Below are positions 1-11,383 of a stretch of DNA of 64,000 bases, piece after piece (positions within the stretch are counted from its first letter, which is position 1; each line of letters starts with the position of its first letter). Location: assembly GCA_036245805.1 (NCBI GenBank), contig BTRK01000004.1, positions 30,551,541-30,615,540 of the forward strand, written 5' to 3'. The notes beneath the pieces are model-generated. The model was not told where the DNA came from. It worked only from the letters and a program-made list of their open reading frames with translations, and ran no database searches. The position numbers were made by a program, and so were the translations under genes. The stretch comes from Pristionchus mayeri (lineage: Eukaryota; Nematoda; Chromadorea; Rhabditida; Neodiplogasteridae).

Positions 1-60
1 ATCACTTTGAATTGTTTGTCAAATGACATATGTGACCTCACAGAATAAATGTGGGTCAAT
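1..60. repeat. edge of a palindromic repeat copy
   Basis: Bases 8-45 resemble the outer end of the long palindrome at 20475-21812 (the stretch around 21757-21800, including tttgtcaaa and the gtgacctcacag / gtgatctctcag words). The window therefore probably opens inside another copy of that repeat family. Only one end is visible. Confidence 0.35.
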
Positions 61-324
61 TTCTTGCGCTACAAATAAGTCAATTTGAGGCGTAACTATC
101 CGCACAATTTTCACTTCAACGGCATCTTCGACAACTTGATATATTGGCAGTAACTATCATACCTCAGAAATAGTAAATGATAGAAAATAGCCGCAATAAA
201 GATATTTTGTACCCACTATACCGAAGAACAGGATTTCAAGATACTATAAATATACAATCGTGATCACTTTCTCTTTCCCTACGACTGAAGAATTTTTAAA
301 TAAATGGCCCCATCCAAAGGCAAA

Positions 325-3300
325 TCATCGAGCACTGGAAGATGGTCGAGTGACCGTGGGCACGAAAATGGAAGGACGCACGATGGAAATGTGTTTTCTG
401 AAAGTCCATTCCTTTGGAATCTCAGTGTTTCCCTACCTGAGAGAAGGGGCGAATGCGAGGAGGAAGTAGACACTCGAGAGAGCCATTACGTTGACCACGA
501 TTAGCTGGGCCTGCATGGAATTACATGGTAGCATCACCCCTACGCACTTTTTTGAACACTGAGGAGTTTCCCAGACTGAAACCCCTTCATTATTTTATCA
601 CTGTGCATATGAAATTTTTAGCTAGACTTAGGAGACACATGATTATCGTAGCAGCTTTATTCGAATTGCGCAGAGTTTGTGTGTGTAACGACTCACTCTG
701 ATGGCTAGATTTGCAGCTGTTGTGAACGGGAAGAATTGGATACAGATCTGAATGGAAACATAATGACCATATTTCACCCGTATAATCAGCAATCGGCCTG
801 TTTAATCCGTCAGAAAGTTGCGAGAAAAGTTCGCAAACTTTTCACGGAGCTCGATGAAAAGTTCACGAACTTTTCACGGAGCTCGATGAAAAGTTCACGA
901 ACTTTTCATCCAGCTGCTTGAAAAGTTCGCGAACTTTTAACGCACCTCATTAAAAATCATCCATCTTTTTTCTCTCTCAACGTTTTGTTGGCGTTTTCTT
1001 GCCATTTTTTAACACCATTCCACTTTCTGAGCTATGTATCACTCTCTTTCCCGGGCGATGCTTCCCTTTCTCCCATTCCTGCCAGTTCGGAGAAGGACAC
1101 CCAATCTCCCGTACACGAGGCGCCACCACGTCGCCTTTTTCAGCGACAACGAGGCATTCTTCCGACAGCGATACGGTATGAATGCATTCAAATCGAATTA
1201 TTTATACGGCTCATATTATGAAAAATGAAACATGATTAATTCGTAGCAAAGTACATCGATATATGCGAATATTTTACTATCAATTCACTCATGACTCTAG
1301 AAACATGAATAATTTATATATCATTCTACAGCATGAAACCCTAGATAATAAATTCATTATGACCGTGTGATTACGGTAATTCTGAGATACGGTAGTTGAT
1401 CACTTCTTCTTCTTCGATAGCTGTATCTTCTTATCTCTCGTGCACACGACGGATCGGATCACTAGGGTGCAAGAACTGCAAAGAATACTATTCTTCCAAA
1501 TTTTGCTTTGTACACCCAGACCACGGCATCATTCTTGAATAAACAAAACAATAACAACAACAACACAACTCACTGCTTCCCCTCCGAATCTCTGCTCTGC
1601 CTCAGCCAATGCGGTTTCTTCGTACTTCTTCAGGGTCAGTTCAATTCGCTCGATCTGGGAGAGGAGAGATATTACGATGTCACTAGACAAACGTCTCCTA
1701 GCATCTAGCATCCACTCAGTTTAACCATCTGCCGCTTTAGTGTTACACTTTTTTTTCATTTTAATTAAGTACGAACTCTTCGTAGACGTCTTCGGAGGAA
1801 GCACGTCCAGAAATGCTTCATCAGTCCGTTCACCTTAATTATTTGCTCTTTTTTATGGTCACCTCGTGAAACCAAAATCCACCTATCCAGTTTTCCCACA
1901 ACTACTTCTATATTCATGGTGTATCTGCCCATTCCGCCGTTTTCCATTCGTCGCCCCACCATCTGCACTCCACTCACCGCATCATGCACCACTCGTATCT
2001 CTCCGACGTAGGGCGTGAGCTGTCCCCACTGGGTGGCGGGATCGAGGGGCGCCGCCCGTCGCCCGTCTTCAGCGTGCACTCCGTTCGCGACTCCTGCGAA
2101 AATGTGATTCAATTTTGCATTTATAATCCTGTAATTAGTTTCTAGAAAATATATATAGCACAAAAAATTTCAAAGGAAAACTTTTCAAAAATATTGAATA
2201 ATTCGGTAACTAGCGTGTTTCAAAGTTAAAACATTTTCCTTAAGACGCAAATATTTCAATCGTGGGTACGGGTCCGGTCACACAATAAAAGTCGCTATCA
2301 ACATTCATGTTTCCCATTGTCTATTAGGTTGATGCAAAAGTCTTGCGGTTTTTTGATATTTTGTCTTCCATCTTCCTTTCAGTTTGACCGACGACCTTCC
2401 GTATATTAATTACTAATGAGGCCTTTCATACTCTTTCATATGCGCACCCTATCAGCATTGTCCAAACGGAGAGGCGAGAGCAGGACAAAGTTAAAATTGC
2501 GAACATTTATCCATCGAAAACGACACATTTTTCAATATTCTGTTTCCTCTGAAGCATGAATGCTCAACTCCTGGTGGTTATATGAAGCTCCCATCTTTAC
2601 CCTATACATACATTTTCTCATGGATGATGGAAGTTACATCCTTTTGAGAAATGCATTGATCTGTAAATCACTATATATTGCATTTTTTATGTTGATTTCG
2701 TATATTTTTGGAAAATGAGAAATTCAAATTTTCTGAATCGAGAAAGGTGCAGGCGCCAATATTTTTTCAGAGAATAAAGCCTCTTGGTGAGTGAATATAG
2801 CGCACTCATAGTGAAGCCTATATGCTTGGTCTTCGATGCAAAAAATCCGAAAAAGTTTCATGTAACCAGAATCGACAGCATATTTTCAATATGCTGTCCA
2901 TTCTGGTTACAAATTTAATCGAGAGACAGTTCTAACATATTTTCTGAAAGTGTATACGTAATACTTCTCAGACATCAGTATGGGCAGGTTTCGTGAATTT
3001 TGCCAACAAATATCCAGTAAAATACATTTAATGCAAAAGAATAAATTCTAATTGGATTTATCATAATTTATTGAGTTGATTGCGATATCGGATTGATTGA
3101 AATGTGTGGATGTAAAGTACAAACATACCCTAAACACGAGAGTGTGTACCGCTTCAACCATGTTCCACCATATCATTGTAACCCTTCAGAGGTCCTTTGT
3201 ACCGATACCGTGTGGAGGTTTAGCCAATATACAACAATATTGCACTATTCACACCCTCCACAAACCCGTTTCACGATCTCCTCATTTCCTTTACCTCTCA

Positions 3301-6300
3301 AAAACCATTGATTTACCGAGCATTTGCAAGGAAAATAAACAAACACTCCACTGACCCTCTCCACTGGCCACAGGTCCCTGCATTCCTCCTCCTCCATTGT
3401 TGTTCTCTCTGGGAGTCCTCTGTTGTCCTTCCACTGCGCCTCCAGTCTCTCCTCCCTCCAGAAGTGCTGACGTAGCCTGGGAGTTGCGCATACGCTGTCG
3501 ACCAGGTAGACGCACAGCAGCCAGTCCGAGAAACACCTTAAATGAAGTGTTACGGTAGATTATCAATAGACGAAATAAAGGATGGTTGCTTGCAACACTT
3601 AGACAAAATCAAGTATCCCGCCTGCTAGTCTTGCGTCTCACCCACTCCTAATGATCTTGCCCGAACAAATACTGGCAGTGCATTATTATCTATCAGCATA
3701 TAAATCTAATACACAAACTAGTCAACAACTTGTTCATTTCCTCATGTTTATGTTAATCTCAATCTATTGACATCAAATACGGTATCTCTTTTCCCTGTCC
3801 ATTGTCCATGTACTCCTTGAGACTCTGGTGGTAGGTCAGCTTGCCATCGTTCGTGAGGGTCACGAATTTCTTCTTCCATTCGCCACGGTTAAGGGCCGAT
3901 TTACCTGAAAATCATGTCAATAATACAGTAACTTTCCTACCCTCCCTTACAGTACTACTACCGTACCTCCGCTTCTCTTGTACAGCTGTCCCTGCATGAA
4001 GGGGATGGCTCTTCCCTGTCCCACGTCTCTCATCTTCTCAGCCGATCCATCGTAGTAGTGGTGCGGGTCGGCGCTGCTGCATTTGCTGGGACGTTGCTGC
4101 AAAGAATCAATAAATAGTCAATCACTACTGGTTACTGTATCTTTACTAATATGAAGTTCTTGATAAAATATTCATGAACGATTTACGTTGCTAAGAGCAC
4201 CATGCTACTCGGAGTTTCACCTATAATCCGTAAAGCCTACTTGCTCCTCCTAGTGATAAACTGATCAGAAGTGCTTCAACACTCACGAATATGATATCCT
4301 TCTGTTCTTCCTCTGGGTCGTTGGCGTTGAGGAGGGCGTCGGGAGGTGCGACGTCGAGACGGACGAGGCTTCCATGCCCGCTGCAAATCCAAGTATTGCT
4401 TTGCTGTTTGACCAGGTGATTTGCAAATTCTCAGTTTGAATCGAGAACGAATGCCGTAGAACTGAAGGCAAGAAACATAACAATAAGACCAAAGCGATAA
4501 CTGATTGCATTATAGTTTGGTGATTTATGAAAAGCGTGGTATAATAGTGGGTGCAATCACTAGAACATTCGTGCAACTTTCGTATTACACGAGTTACCGT
4601 ACATGTGTTAGGATGCAAGGTAAATGTTTTCAAAAAGTGCTCCTAAACGGCACTTTCCATCGTGATTTCGAACAAACATATTTTTTTTAGTTTCAAATTT
4701 CGAGTTCCCTTTTGCGGTTACAGGATTATTGATTTTGTGTCAAAAGTATCAAAAGCACGTGTCCTTTTAATGTTACATCTCAACAGGACACCAGTGCTAG
4801 TTTGATGTTCCTCATTAACATTTTTTAAAAACATTTTGGACATATAATGTCATTCATGGACTGAAACTGGTTGCTTGGATTACCGTAGCAGAAAAATGTT
4901 ATGATCACGAAAGTTCAGTTCACACTCCCTCCCCCCTCCACTCACCTTTCTCTTTTCTCTCATCGATCCCTCTCCTCGCAACCATAATCTTGCATTCCGC
5001 CTCCTGCTTCAATTGTTTCGCAGTCATCCCACGAGCACCCAGAATGAGACCCACGAAATTGGACTGCAATTATGCACTAAGTGATTGAGAAAGCGCGAGA
5101 ATAATACTAGAAAAGTGCTAATATTTATCCACAAGATTCATCTTAAAATATAATTTTAACAACAAACCAAACACAACATGGATACCGTAACCCACCCCTT
5201 CAGAAATTGAATTTTTGATATTGACATCAGATTTTTATTGGTCCATTCACCCCGCTCGAACCTGATACCAGATCTCAAGTGACAAATAAACCAAACATTG
5301 CCTGGATACCGTATTCCAGACCTTCGGAAACTTATTTTTCGGAATAAAATATGAGTTTTCCCTCCCATTCACCCCTAAATGTTGTTTCAACACTAAAGCA
5401 GCAAATAAACTAAACACTACCTGGATACCGTAACCCAACCCTTCAAAAGTTGATTTGTTCGGTGTAAACAACTGAGTCATATCCAACTCATTCACAACTA
5501 GACCGAGCGCCACTCCATATTTCAAGCAGCAAACATACCAAACACTGCCTCGATACAGTAACCCAACACAAGAAAAAGAACTTTGTTGTTTCAAGAGCTC
5601 AGAAAATCTAACACCAAAGTAGAGCATATTATTTGTAAAAAAAACAAGCCAAATTGGAAATGATAATTCGATAAGACGAATTAGCACATGATGAAAAGAA
5701 CAAGAACGTGACCTAATGGAGCACATCGGTCAAGATTTGATAATCATAGATCAAACAAAAGCCCTAATAATTTCGCGTTCTTTCTCGCTGGTCAGACAGA
5801 TCGAGAGGGTGTGAATCGAGGACAGTACTCGTCTATCTGTCATCATTATAGCCCACCTCGAAGGTGCGTGCGAATGCCTGCCAGAAGAACTGCTCCTTCC
5901 CAGCCAGAGTCTTAGCCTGCTCGCGGAGGTGCTCAAAGAATTTATTATGGTCTCAGGAATCGAGTCAACCACATATTTTCCCTCACTCACGAGTTGCTCA
6001 TTTCCAGTCTCGGGGAGTGAGCGAGATAGCATGAACAATGAAGAGTTAGAGAAAACATTGCTCACTCTCGACAGTTCCATGTCGATAGCCCCTCCCCCAG
6101 CCACGATCGAGTTGTTCTTCGTCTCCCTGAATATCGATTTATATTATTAGAAGAAAATTCAGTTAATTAATTAAATGATCTAATCAATAGGTTTAAGGAC
6201 TCTAACAGAACTCCCAAGCTTCACCCTCGCCTGTCATAACGCTGAGAGAATTCCCGCGAGAGTGAGTATTGTGAAGAGAGACGTGTCAATTTGTCAATAG

Positions 6301-9300
6301 CATTACAGTATACTCCTCTATTTTACAGAAGGATTCCAAATCCACCGCGCCAAAAAAAAGCGCCAGACCTACCAGTGTCCACAGCTCGACCGAAGTCTAT
6401 GGTAGGTCATCACCTCGATTACTGTAACCATCATCGTGCTTTTCAGACGGTTTTCTGAGCCAGTCGGCCTCCGTCAAGATCTCACCTCTTGACGATCATG
6501 ATGGCGTCGTGCAGCCATCGCTCAGTCTCCGCGATGAACTGATCCGAACCTGCAGGAATCATAGGTATAGAACACAAATAGTATAGGTGCACTTCGTTGA
6601 AAGATTCAATCCCCATTCACAATATTGTACTGCTTAAGGAAGGTTAACACTAATTAATTTGAAGTCAACTGTTCACCCACTACTCTCTCGTTTCACCAGC
6701 TCACTAAGGAGGCGCGAAATAACAATATTGCACCGTCCTAATCAGTGGAATAAACAAAATACCACATCTCACGCGATGTTAAAAATCACTGCCCATACAA
6801 GTTGTTCGTTTCTCAATATATTCACACGACAAAGTGCAAATATACCCACAAATTATCTGACACAGAAGCGAAATTAATTATGCAACTCCAAAAGCTGTCA
6901 AACAACCACATTCAATCTATAATTCCTCGTTCGAATAGAATAAGTCTTCGCTAATTGGCCCGAAATATACGCTACGATCAAAAACATGTTTTTTGTTTAA
7001 ATTTTAATGCAGGAAAAAATTGCCTGCTAACGAGAGCATCAAACCACTATGATGAGATACCCAACACTAGCTCAGCTTAGCTCGATCTTTTACGGTGCGC
7101 CGCAACGACTAGTTGCCAATTTTGTGCACAGCTTTGCTCTCCCTCTCTCACCTCTCCCTGCCAATCTGTTGCTCGTAGAATCGCTCGCACTCGCCCAGTG
7201 CATCCTTCGAGATCTGCGAAACTGACGGAATCGAACCTGTAATCGATAATTGTTAAAACCGTACTTCGTGAAGCCTCGATTACCATGTCGCCTCTTTCAG
7301 ACAATGGTCAATACATTACCGTATGCAAGAAAACTAGTTTTGCACTGCTACTGTTGCTTTTTAAACTGAAGGGAAAACAAGTCTTCCAGCGAAAGCATAT
7401 TTTCATCCCTAAATCAAAAGAAACTCAAGCCCACCAGAATGGTCGCTCCATCGTTGCTGATCGTCTTCTTGCTCTTGTTGTCCACGATGAGTTTATCGCA
7501 TCCACGCGGACAGAGCGTCGTCCAGCTGAATCATGTTAATCTTGTTATACATCAATGACACAAGCGCGTGAAGGAACTTTCATGCATAACTGATAATAAA
7601 CAGACGACATAAGCGAATATTGAGTGACCGCGCGAGTTCACGAGCTTTCCGTCGTTTCAAGTGCTCAGAAATCGAACACCAACGTAGTACACGTGATTTG
7701 ACTGGCACGAACAGTAAACTTGAAGGAAATAAATCGATAATACAAAGGAAGACACGAGGAAACGAACAAGACGGCGACTTACGAGCGCGCTGGTCGATAT
7801 AAAATTGAGTGAATACCGTATACTAACCGCCGCACGCGGTTTGAATTTAGTTATTGCACAAACTGGGGCGAGAATATGGCTGATTAATGTGATAATTTAA
7901 TAAAAATAAATAAATATGAGTCAAAACAAAAATAAAACAAGAAACTAGAAAACTTCAGAAAGATTTTTAACGAACTTTTCACGCAGCTGCGTGAAAAGTC
8001 AGAGAAACGCGGGAGAGCACACATTTGAGGAGAGGGAAAAGGGAGCTGTGATTCTTCACTCCCTTTTCCCTCTCTCAAAACACACGCTCTCTCGCGTTTC
8101 TCTGACTTTTCTCGCAGATTTTCATCGACCTTAGCTCGTTGAAAAGTTCGTGAACTTTTCATCGAGGTGGTTAGAGAAAGAGAGAGAGCACTCTATCATG
8201 AGAGAAACAGTTTTTACGCACCTCAAAAGTTCACGAACTTTTTGCGCAACTTTTCTCGCACATTTCTGACAGATTAAACAGGCCGAATGTCTCGATTTGC
8301 ATTGCTGATTAGATCAGGTGGAAATAATTCCGGAAAGCCGGGAAATACATTCACCTGTCCACTCGTGTAGAGAAAATGAACTGCGAAATTACATAAAGTT
8401 GTAACGTAGAGTCCCTGGAACAGTCACTTCTTCGAATATTTCATGAATTTCAAACAAATGTTTGAAATATACTCACGATTTCAGCCTGTCTTCTTGCTTT
8501 ACTACTGAAAATCGCCTTCTTTCGAACTATAGCAGCCTGAAAGAATATTGAAAACATTCAAAAATACAAAATCAGGGAGACCAAAGTTGCCGCGTTTATT
8601 CCGAGCTCCACAGTACCGCACAGCAGTTGATAAGCAGAGTTGGAGTAGGAATATATCTGCAGTCGATCTTTGATCAGTAAGACATTCATCACAAACTGCA
8701 TACATCAGTCCATTCTGCGAAATCTGGAGTGAAGTAGACAAATATGGGGCCAGCTTTGCCTTCCGCTTCCGTGAGATATGAACCCCAGATAAGCGACTAG
8801 ACATTTATAATTTTCATTTAAATATTAATTGAATACCCTCGATCCGAAGAATGTGGGAATGGGATAAATGAGAGCGATCGAGACGAGAACGTAATGATCA
8901 TTGAACTGCAAAAGTACACATAAAAAGAGATGCACAATAATTTTGAACTAACCATTCGAAACAAGCGAACGCGAGCTATCGCTAAATATCGATTGAGCGA
9001 TAGGAAAACACCGTACATGAAGGAAGCTAGAATAAAGGTCCACAGGATGAAGCCAATAATCGGAACTATGAGTGAATGCGCTGAAGTTTAGCCATGGTTC
9101 GATAAAATTTTTCCAACCTAACTAATTTTGCTGAAATATGGGTGCAAGTAATTTTGAATAGGAAGATGAAGACATAAAAGGTTTAGGAAATAAAAGACTC
9201 CATCCTGAAATTATAATAGGTCGAAGAAGAGTGAATGACTCACGTTGAGTGCCTTGATTGTGTACAATCTCAAGTATTTGCTGTTTTCGAACTGCTTGCT

Positions 9301-9405
9301 AGTCCAGATGCAGTAGTGGACGTATATGGAAAGAGAGATGGTAGGAAGAGCAACCAGAAGAGAAGAAGTGAGAAGATACGGCTCGAGACTGTCGACGAAT
9401 GACAT
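325..9405 (-). CDS. serpentine chemoreceptor (srv/srg-like, 7TM), 11 exons
   Basis: Predicted nematode chemosensory G-protein-coupled receptor of about 308 residues. Exons on the minus strand: 9405-9244, 9204-9123, 9065-8953, 8905-8837, 8796-8704, 8656-8568, 8536-8477, 8414-8355, then 747-697, 510-437 and 397-325. Splice sites and phases agree at all junctions except one. What I see: a first hydrophobic helix after [10 protein letters not shown], a TM3 with [10 protein letters not shown], a TM5 ending in a basic loop (KARRQAEI), a TM6 exon, a TM7 exon ending in [11 protein letters not shown], and a short Ser/Thr-rich tail. The last three exons lie beyond a 7.6 kb intron (748-8354) packed with repeats and foreign exon fragments. 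At the exon 6/7 junction (8568/8536) the phase is off by one base next to a TTTT run, so the gene may be a pseudogene or the assembly may lack one base. Subclass is uncertain; length and loop pattern suggest srv or srg. Confidence 0.68.
1574..2093 (-). pseudogene. unidentified exons inside the chemoreceptor intron
   Basis: Two exon-like blocks. 1654-1574 is 27 codons in phase between a CCCAG acceptor and a GTGAGT donor; it encodes a charged helix-like stretch ([13 protein letters not shown]). 2093-1978 follows a TTTTCGCAG acceptor and ends at a GTGAGT donor; one frame gives a Ser/Pro-rich text ending RYEWCMM. An alternative frame stays open past that donor to about 1765, because the 15 bases GTGAGTGGAGTGCAG keep frame. 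I do not recognise the family. Both blocks lie on the same strand as the other fragments in this intron. Confidence 0.35.
2325..2352 (+). repeat. solo mariner-type terminal repeat
   Basis: TTAGGTTGATGCAAAAGT after a TA is a typical mariner end, close to those at 9679 and 58731. I found no matching inverted end within about 1 kb, so it is a fragment or a degraded MITE. Confidence 0.4.
2861..2913. repeat. short inverted repeat
   Basis: Near-perfect 20-odd-base arms (tgtaaccagaat ... attctggttaca) around gcatattttcaatatgc. Could form a hairpin. Nothing else is recognised between 2094 and 3355. Confidence 0.6.
3356..4380 (-). pseudogene. AGAP / centaurin-gamma exon relics (PH domain part)
   Basis: Four exon-like blocks: 4380-4287, 4096-3967, 3904-3781 and about 3561-3356. 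The middle two join in phase and match the pleckstrin homology domain of AGAP-type ArfGAPs (cnt-2 in C. elegans): [16 protein letters not shown] followed by [18 protein letters not shown] and a KEI end, as in the family. The last block has RLPGRQ, like the post-PH segment, then a low-complexity Gly/Asn stretch. The N-terminal GTPase-like domain, the ArfGAP zinc finger and the ankyrin repeats are not found anywhere near, and the phase between the third and fourth blocks does not fit. I read this as a copied fragment, not a working gene. A nested gene with undetected exons is the alternative. Confidence 0.6.
4946..5063 (-). pseudogene. STAR-type KH domain exon
   Basis: A single 118-base exon between a TTGCAG acceptor and a GTGAGT donor. 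It encodes [18 protein letters not shown] followed by [10 protein letters not shown], the GXXG core (GARG) and flanks of the KH domain of STAR RNA-binding proteins such as GLD-1, ASD-2 and Quaking. Flanking QUA1 and QUA2 regions are absent. Family members usually have [11 protein letters not shown] and MVRGKG, so this copy differs at several otherwise conserved places. It lies between AGAP and CCT relics, which supports a captured or duplicated exon. Confidence 0.6.
5160..5580. repeat. tandem array, about 120-130 base unit, 3.3 copies
   Basis: Units start near 5165, 5285, 5405 and 5525. Each carries the core aaaccaaacac...tggataccgta (with variants), then a divergent TTC-rich half ending in a spacer with ccattcaccc or similar. 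Divergence between copies is moderate, so the array is not recent. Confidence 0.7.
5857..7525 (-). pseudogene. CCT-eta (cct-7) chaperonin relic, apical domain missing
   Basis: Five exons match the eta subunit of the cytosolic chaperonin TRiC/CCT, in the right order: 7525-7435 ([13 protein letters not shown] ... NDGATIL), 7236-7152 ([19 protein letters not shown]), 6549-6486 ([19 protein letters not shown]), 6126-6066 ([17 protein letters not shown]) and 5931-5857 ([19 protein letters not shown]). Junctions 6486/6126 and 6066/5931 are in phase. The exons for roughly the middle 230 residues (intermediate and apical domains), one before DQF, and the C-terminal part are absent. The family motif TLGPRGMDK near the nucleotide pocket reads TLCPRGCDK, losing a conserved Gly. 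It cannot make a chaperonin subunit. Confidence 0.72.
7980..8110. repeat. inverted repeat with purine-rich loop
   Basis: gtgaaaagtcagagaaacgcg at about 7991 is mirrored by cgcgtttctctgacttttc near 8093, enclosing gggaaaagggag and its complement ctcccttttccc. It belongs to the right end repeat of the intron insert. Confidence 0.6.
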
Positions 9406-11383
9406 CGGAGTGATGTGAAGTCGAATAAGTCGATGAAGTCGATGAAGTGAAGTCGAAATCGCAGTGAAGGGGCTATAAACAACCCAGTGAACCGCGAAGA
9501 AGGAGATCAAAGCGATGATTTTTATTATTCGAGGCGAATTTCTAAATTCTTAAAGGCGGTAGAAGGGGGGTAAATATCCCCTGAAGAAAAATTACCGGGG
9601 AGTGCAAAAAATCAGAAGGGCAGCAAAAAAGACAAATTGAAAGATGCACAATTGAAAAACCAGGAAGACTATCAATTATTATGTTGATTCAAAAGTTTCT
9701 TTCTTTTTTCTTTTTCAAATTTCTGCCGTGTGTTTGAACCCTCACGAATTTCCGAAAACTATATGGTAGGGTCGTGATTGTAGATTACTTCCATAGGGTT
9801 GTTTTGATTCTACGCACCATCGTAAGATGTTGGCAAATTTCAAAAACTAAAAATCGGAAAACGGTCGCTTTTTAGCATTTTCGATTGGATGCTGATTTTC
9901 TAAAAGTTGTGGCCAACTTGTTCTTCGCACTCAACCAGCAATAGGGCAAGAATTGATTGTTCAGATAAGCACAAACAATTCGAATTCAAACGTGCGCAGG
10001 AAACAAGGGACCCCGAAAAGTGTTGATTTCGGCGTGTGAATCTAAAAATCACGATTTAGAAAAATTCAGTTCTTGAACGGGTGGGAAAATCCATTCCTAA
10101 ATGCACATGTATACACACACGGGTGGGTACTTCACAAGGCATCACAGTTTATTCCTCCTCACCGATGTGCAAAAATTATGCTCATTAATCGGAATTCCGA
10201 AATTTGTGAACAGTATGATTCAATAATGGGGCCCATATTTCGAAAAGGCTATTCATGGCTGAGTAGTGTTGATGTGTCATATGACATGCTCAATCACAGT
10301 ACTCCAGAATAAAATGCCAAAGTCGAGCTCATCACGTTTCTCCATGGAGCTTTGGACGTTTGAAAAGTCCGTAGTGCTGACCTTGTTTGACAATTCCCGA
10401 ATGGAACTGTCCCATCCTCACTTATCGAACCGGCTCAATATAACGCTCGCTATAGAGTGCTGATATGCCCGAATCATCTTTGAAAAATCATTAGTTAATT
10501 GGTTGAATGCGAAGAATTTGGGAGGTCAAAATGTGCATGCAAGAAAAAATAAAGAAACTTTTGAATCAACCTAATATATCAGTGCAATATCTGTGCCAGA
10601 GAGCGCGATCTAAGACACCCACTTTCCATTTTCTATAATGGCCTCTTTTCGGGCAGCTTCCCTCCAAAATGACGTTAAATATCTAGAGCTATTATACTTC
10701 CAATATTTTATTCCAAATGATATTTTCACCAACTTGTATCACCAATAACGACAGAAAATTTTGAAATTACATAAAGGTGCACCACTTCTATGGAGAAAAG
10801 AAACAGAATATGTCAAGAAAAGAAATCAGAAATTGGCGAGGAGAGAATACTGAACGTGTGAATTCCGCTGAAACACGAACACCTTCAATTTTGAGAAGGA
10901 ACATCTGGCAGAAGTGAGGGTAGGCCACCTACGCTTTGATACTTCGCGAATAACATGGAATATGGTTATTTCAAATAAATCATTAATTCATTACGAATAA
11001 ATTTAATCGTCTTCTAGGATGCTGTGCAAATTGTGATTTATGACTTTCTTTTTCTCTATGTGACATAGACTATATCGACTCAACACGCGTAAGGTATCTA
11101 TTTTAGGCAAAGTAATAACTATATCAGGATCTCACAACCTATGCACCTACTTGTCATCTCTCTAGAGAAGTTCCTCTCACCCGCTGGCATCGCTAGTAAA
11201 GGTGAAGGACGCTACTTTATATTCGAAAACAACGCTTGCTTCTTGACGCGTTGTACGTTTCAATGAAGACGCATTCATTGCTTATTGTTCTCATGTGTTC
11301 CCATTCGATAAGTGTCTCACGCCTAGTTGTCAACAATTATAATGACTTTATTTATCTTTAATTTTCATTAGATTATCCAGCAG
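9406..11383. other. intergenic stretch upstream of two divergent genes
   Basis: Between the start of the chemoreceptor (minus) and the start of the next gene (plus). Apart from the mariner-like element at 9679-10573 I see no coding exons. 10860-11383 is AT-rich and should hold the promoter of the plus-strand gene. Confidence 0.5.
9679..10573. mobile_element. non-autonomous mariner-family element
   Basis: Ends TTATGTTGATTCAAAAGT (9679) and, inverted, TTAGGTTGATTCAAAAGT (10573), each next to a TA, as expected for a mariner with TA target duplication. The terminal repeats match over about 24 bases. The 895-base interior has no recognisable transposase; the longest open stretch (10073-10312) lacks the DD34D surroundings. 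Confidence 0.75.

Larger units (their letters stand above)
762..8332. mobile_element. intron insert with inverted end repeats and captured exon relics
   Basis: Bases about 762-955 and 8190-8332 are inverted copies of one repeat: both hold TAATCAGCAAT, CGGCCTGTTTAAT, GTCAGAAA, GCGAGAAAAGTT and copies of the palindromic word AAAAGTTCGTGAACTTTT. They stand 7.2 kb apart, fall just inside the 748-8354 intron of the chemoreceptor, and enclose exon fragments of at least three recognisable genes on one strand. The simplest reading is a terminal-inverted-repeat element, or composite, that picked up gene pieces. No clear target-site duplication was found, and two unrelated copies of a common repeat in opposite orientation would look the same. 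Confidence 0.4.

Noticed and set aside
1978..1992. a 15-base intron in the unidentified exon
   Set aside because: GT...AG borders are present but the length is below what nematode splicing handles and the frame stays open without removal.
3097..3354. overlapping plus-strand frames
   Set aside because: No conserved text; the neighbouring AGAP relic is on the other strand.
10073..10463. transposase of the 9679-10573 element
   Set aside because: No DD34D surroundings or helix-turn-helix; the frame is short and the element looks non-autonomous.
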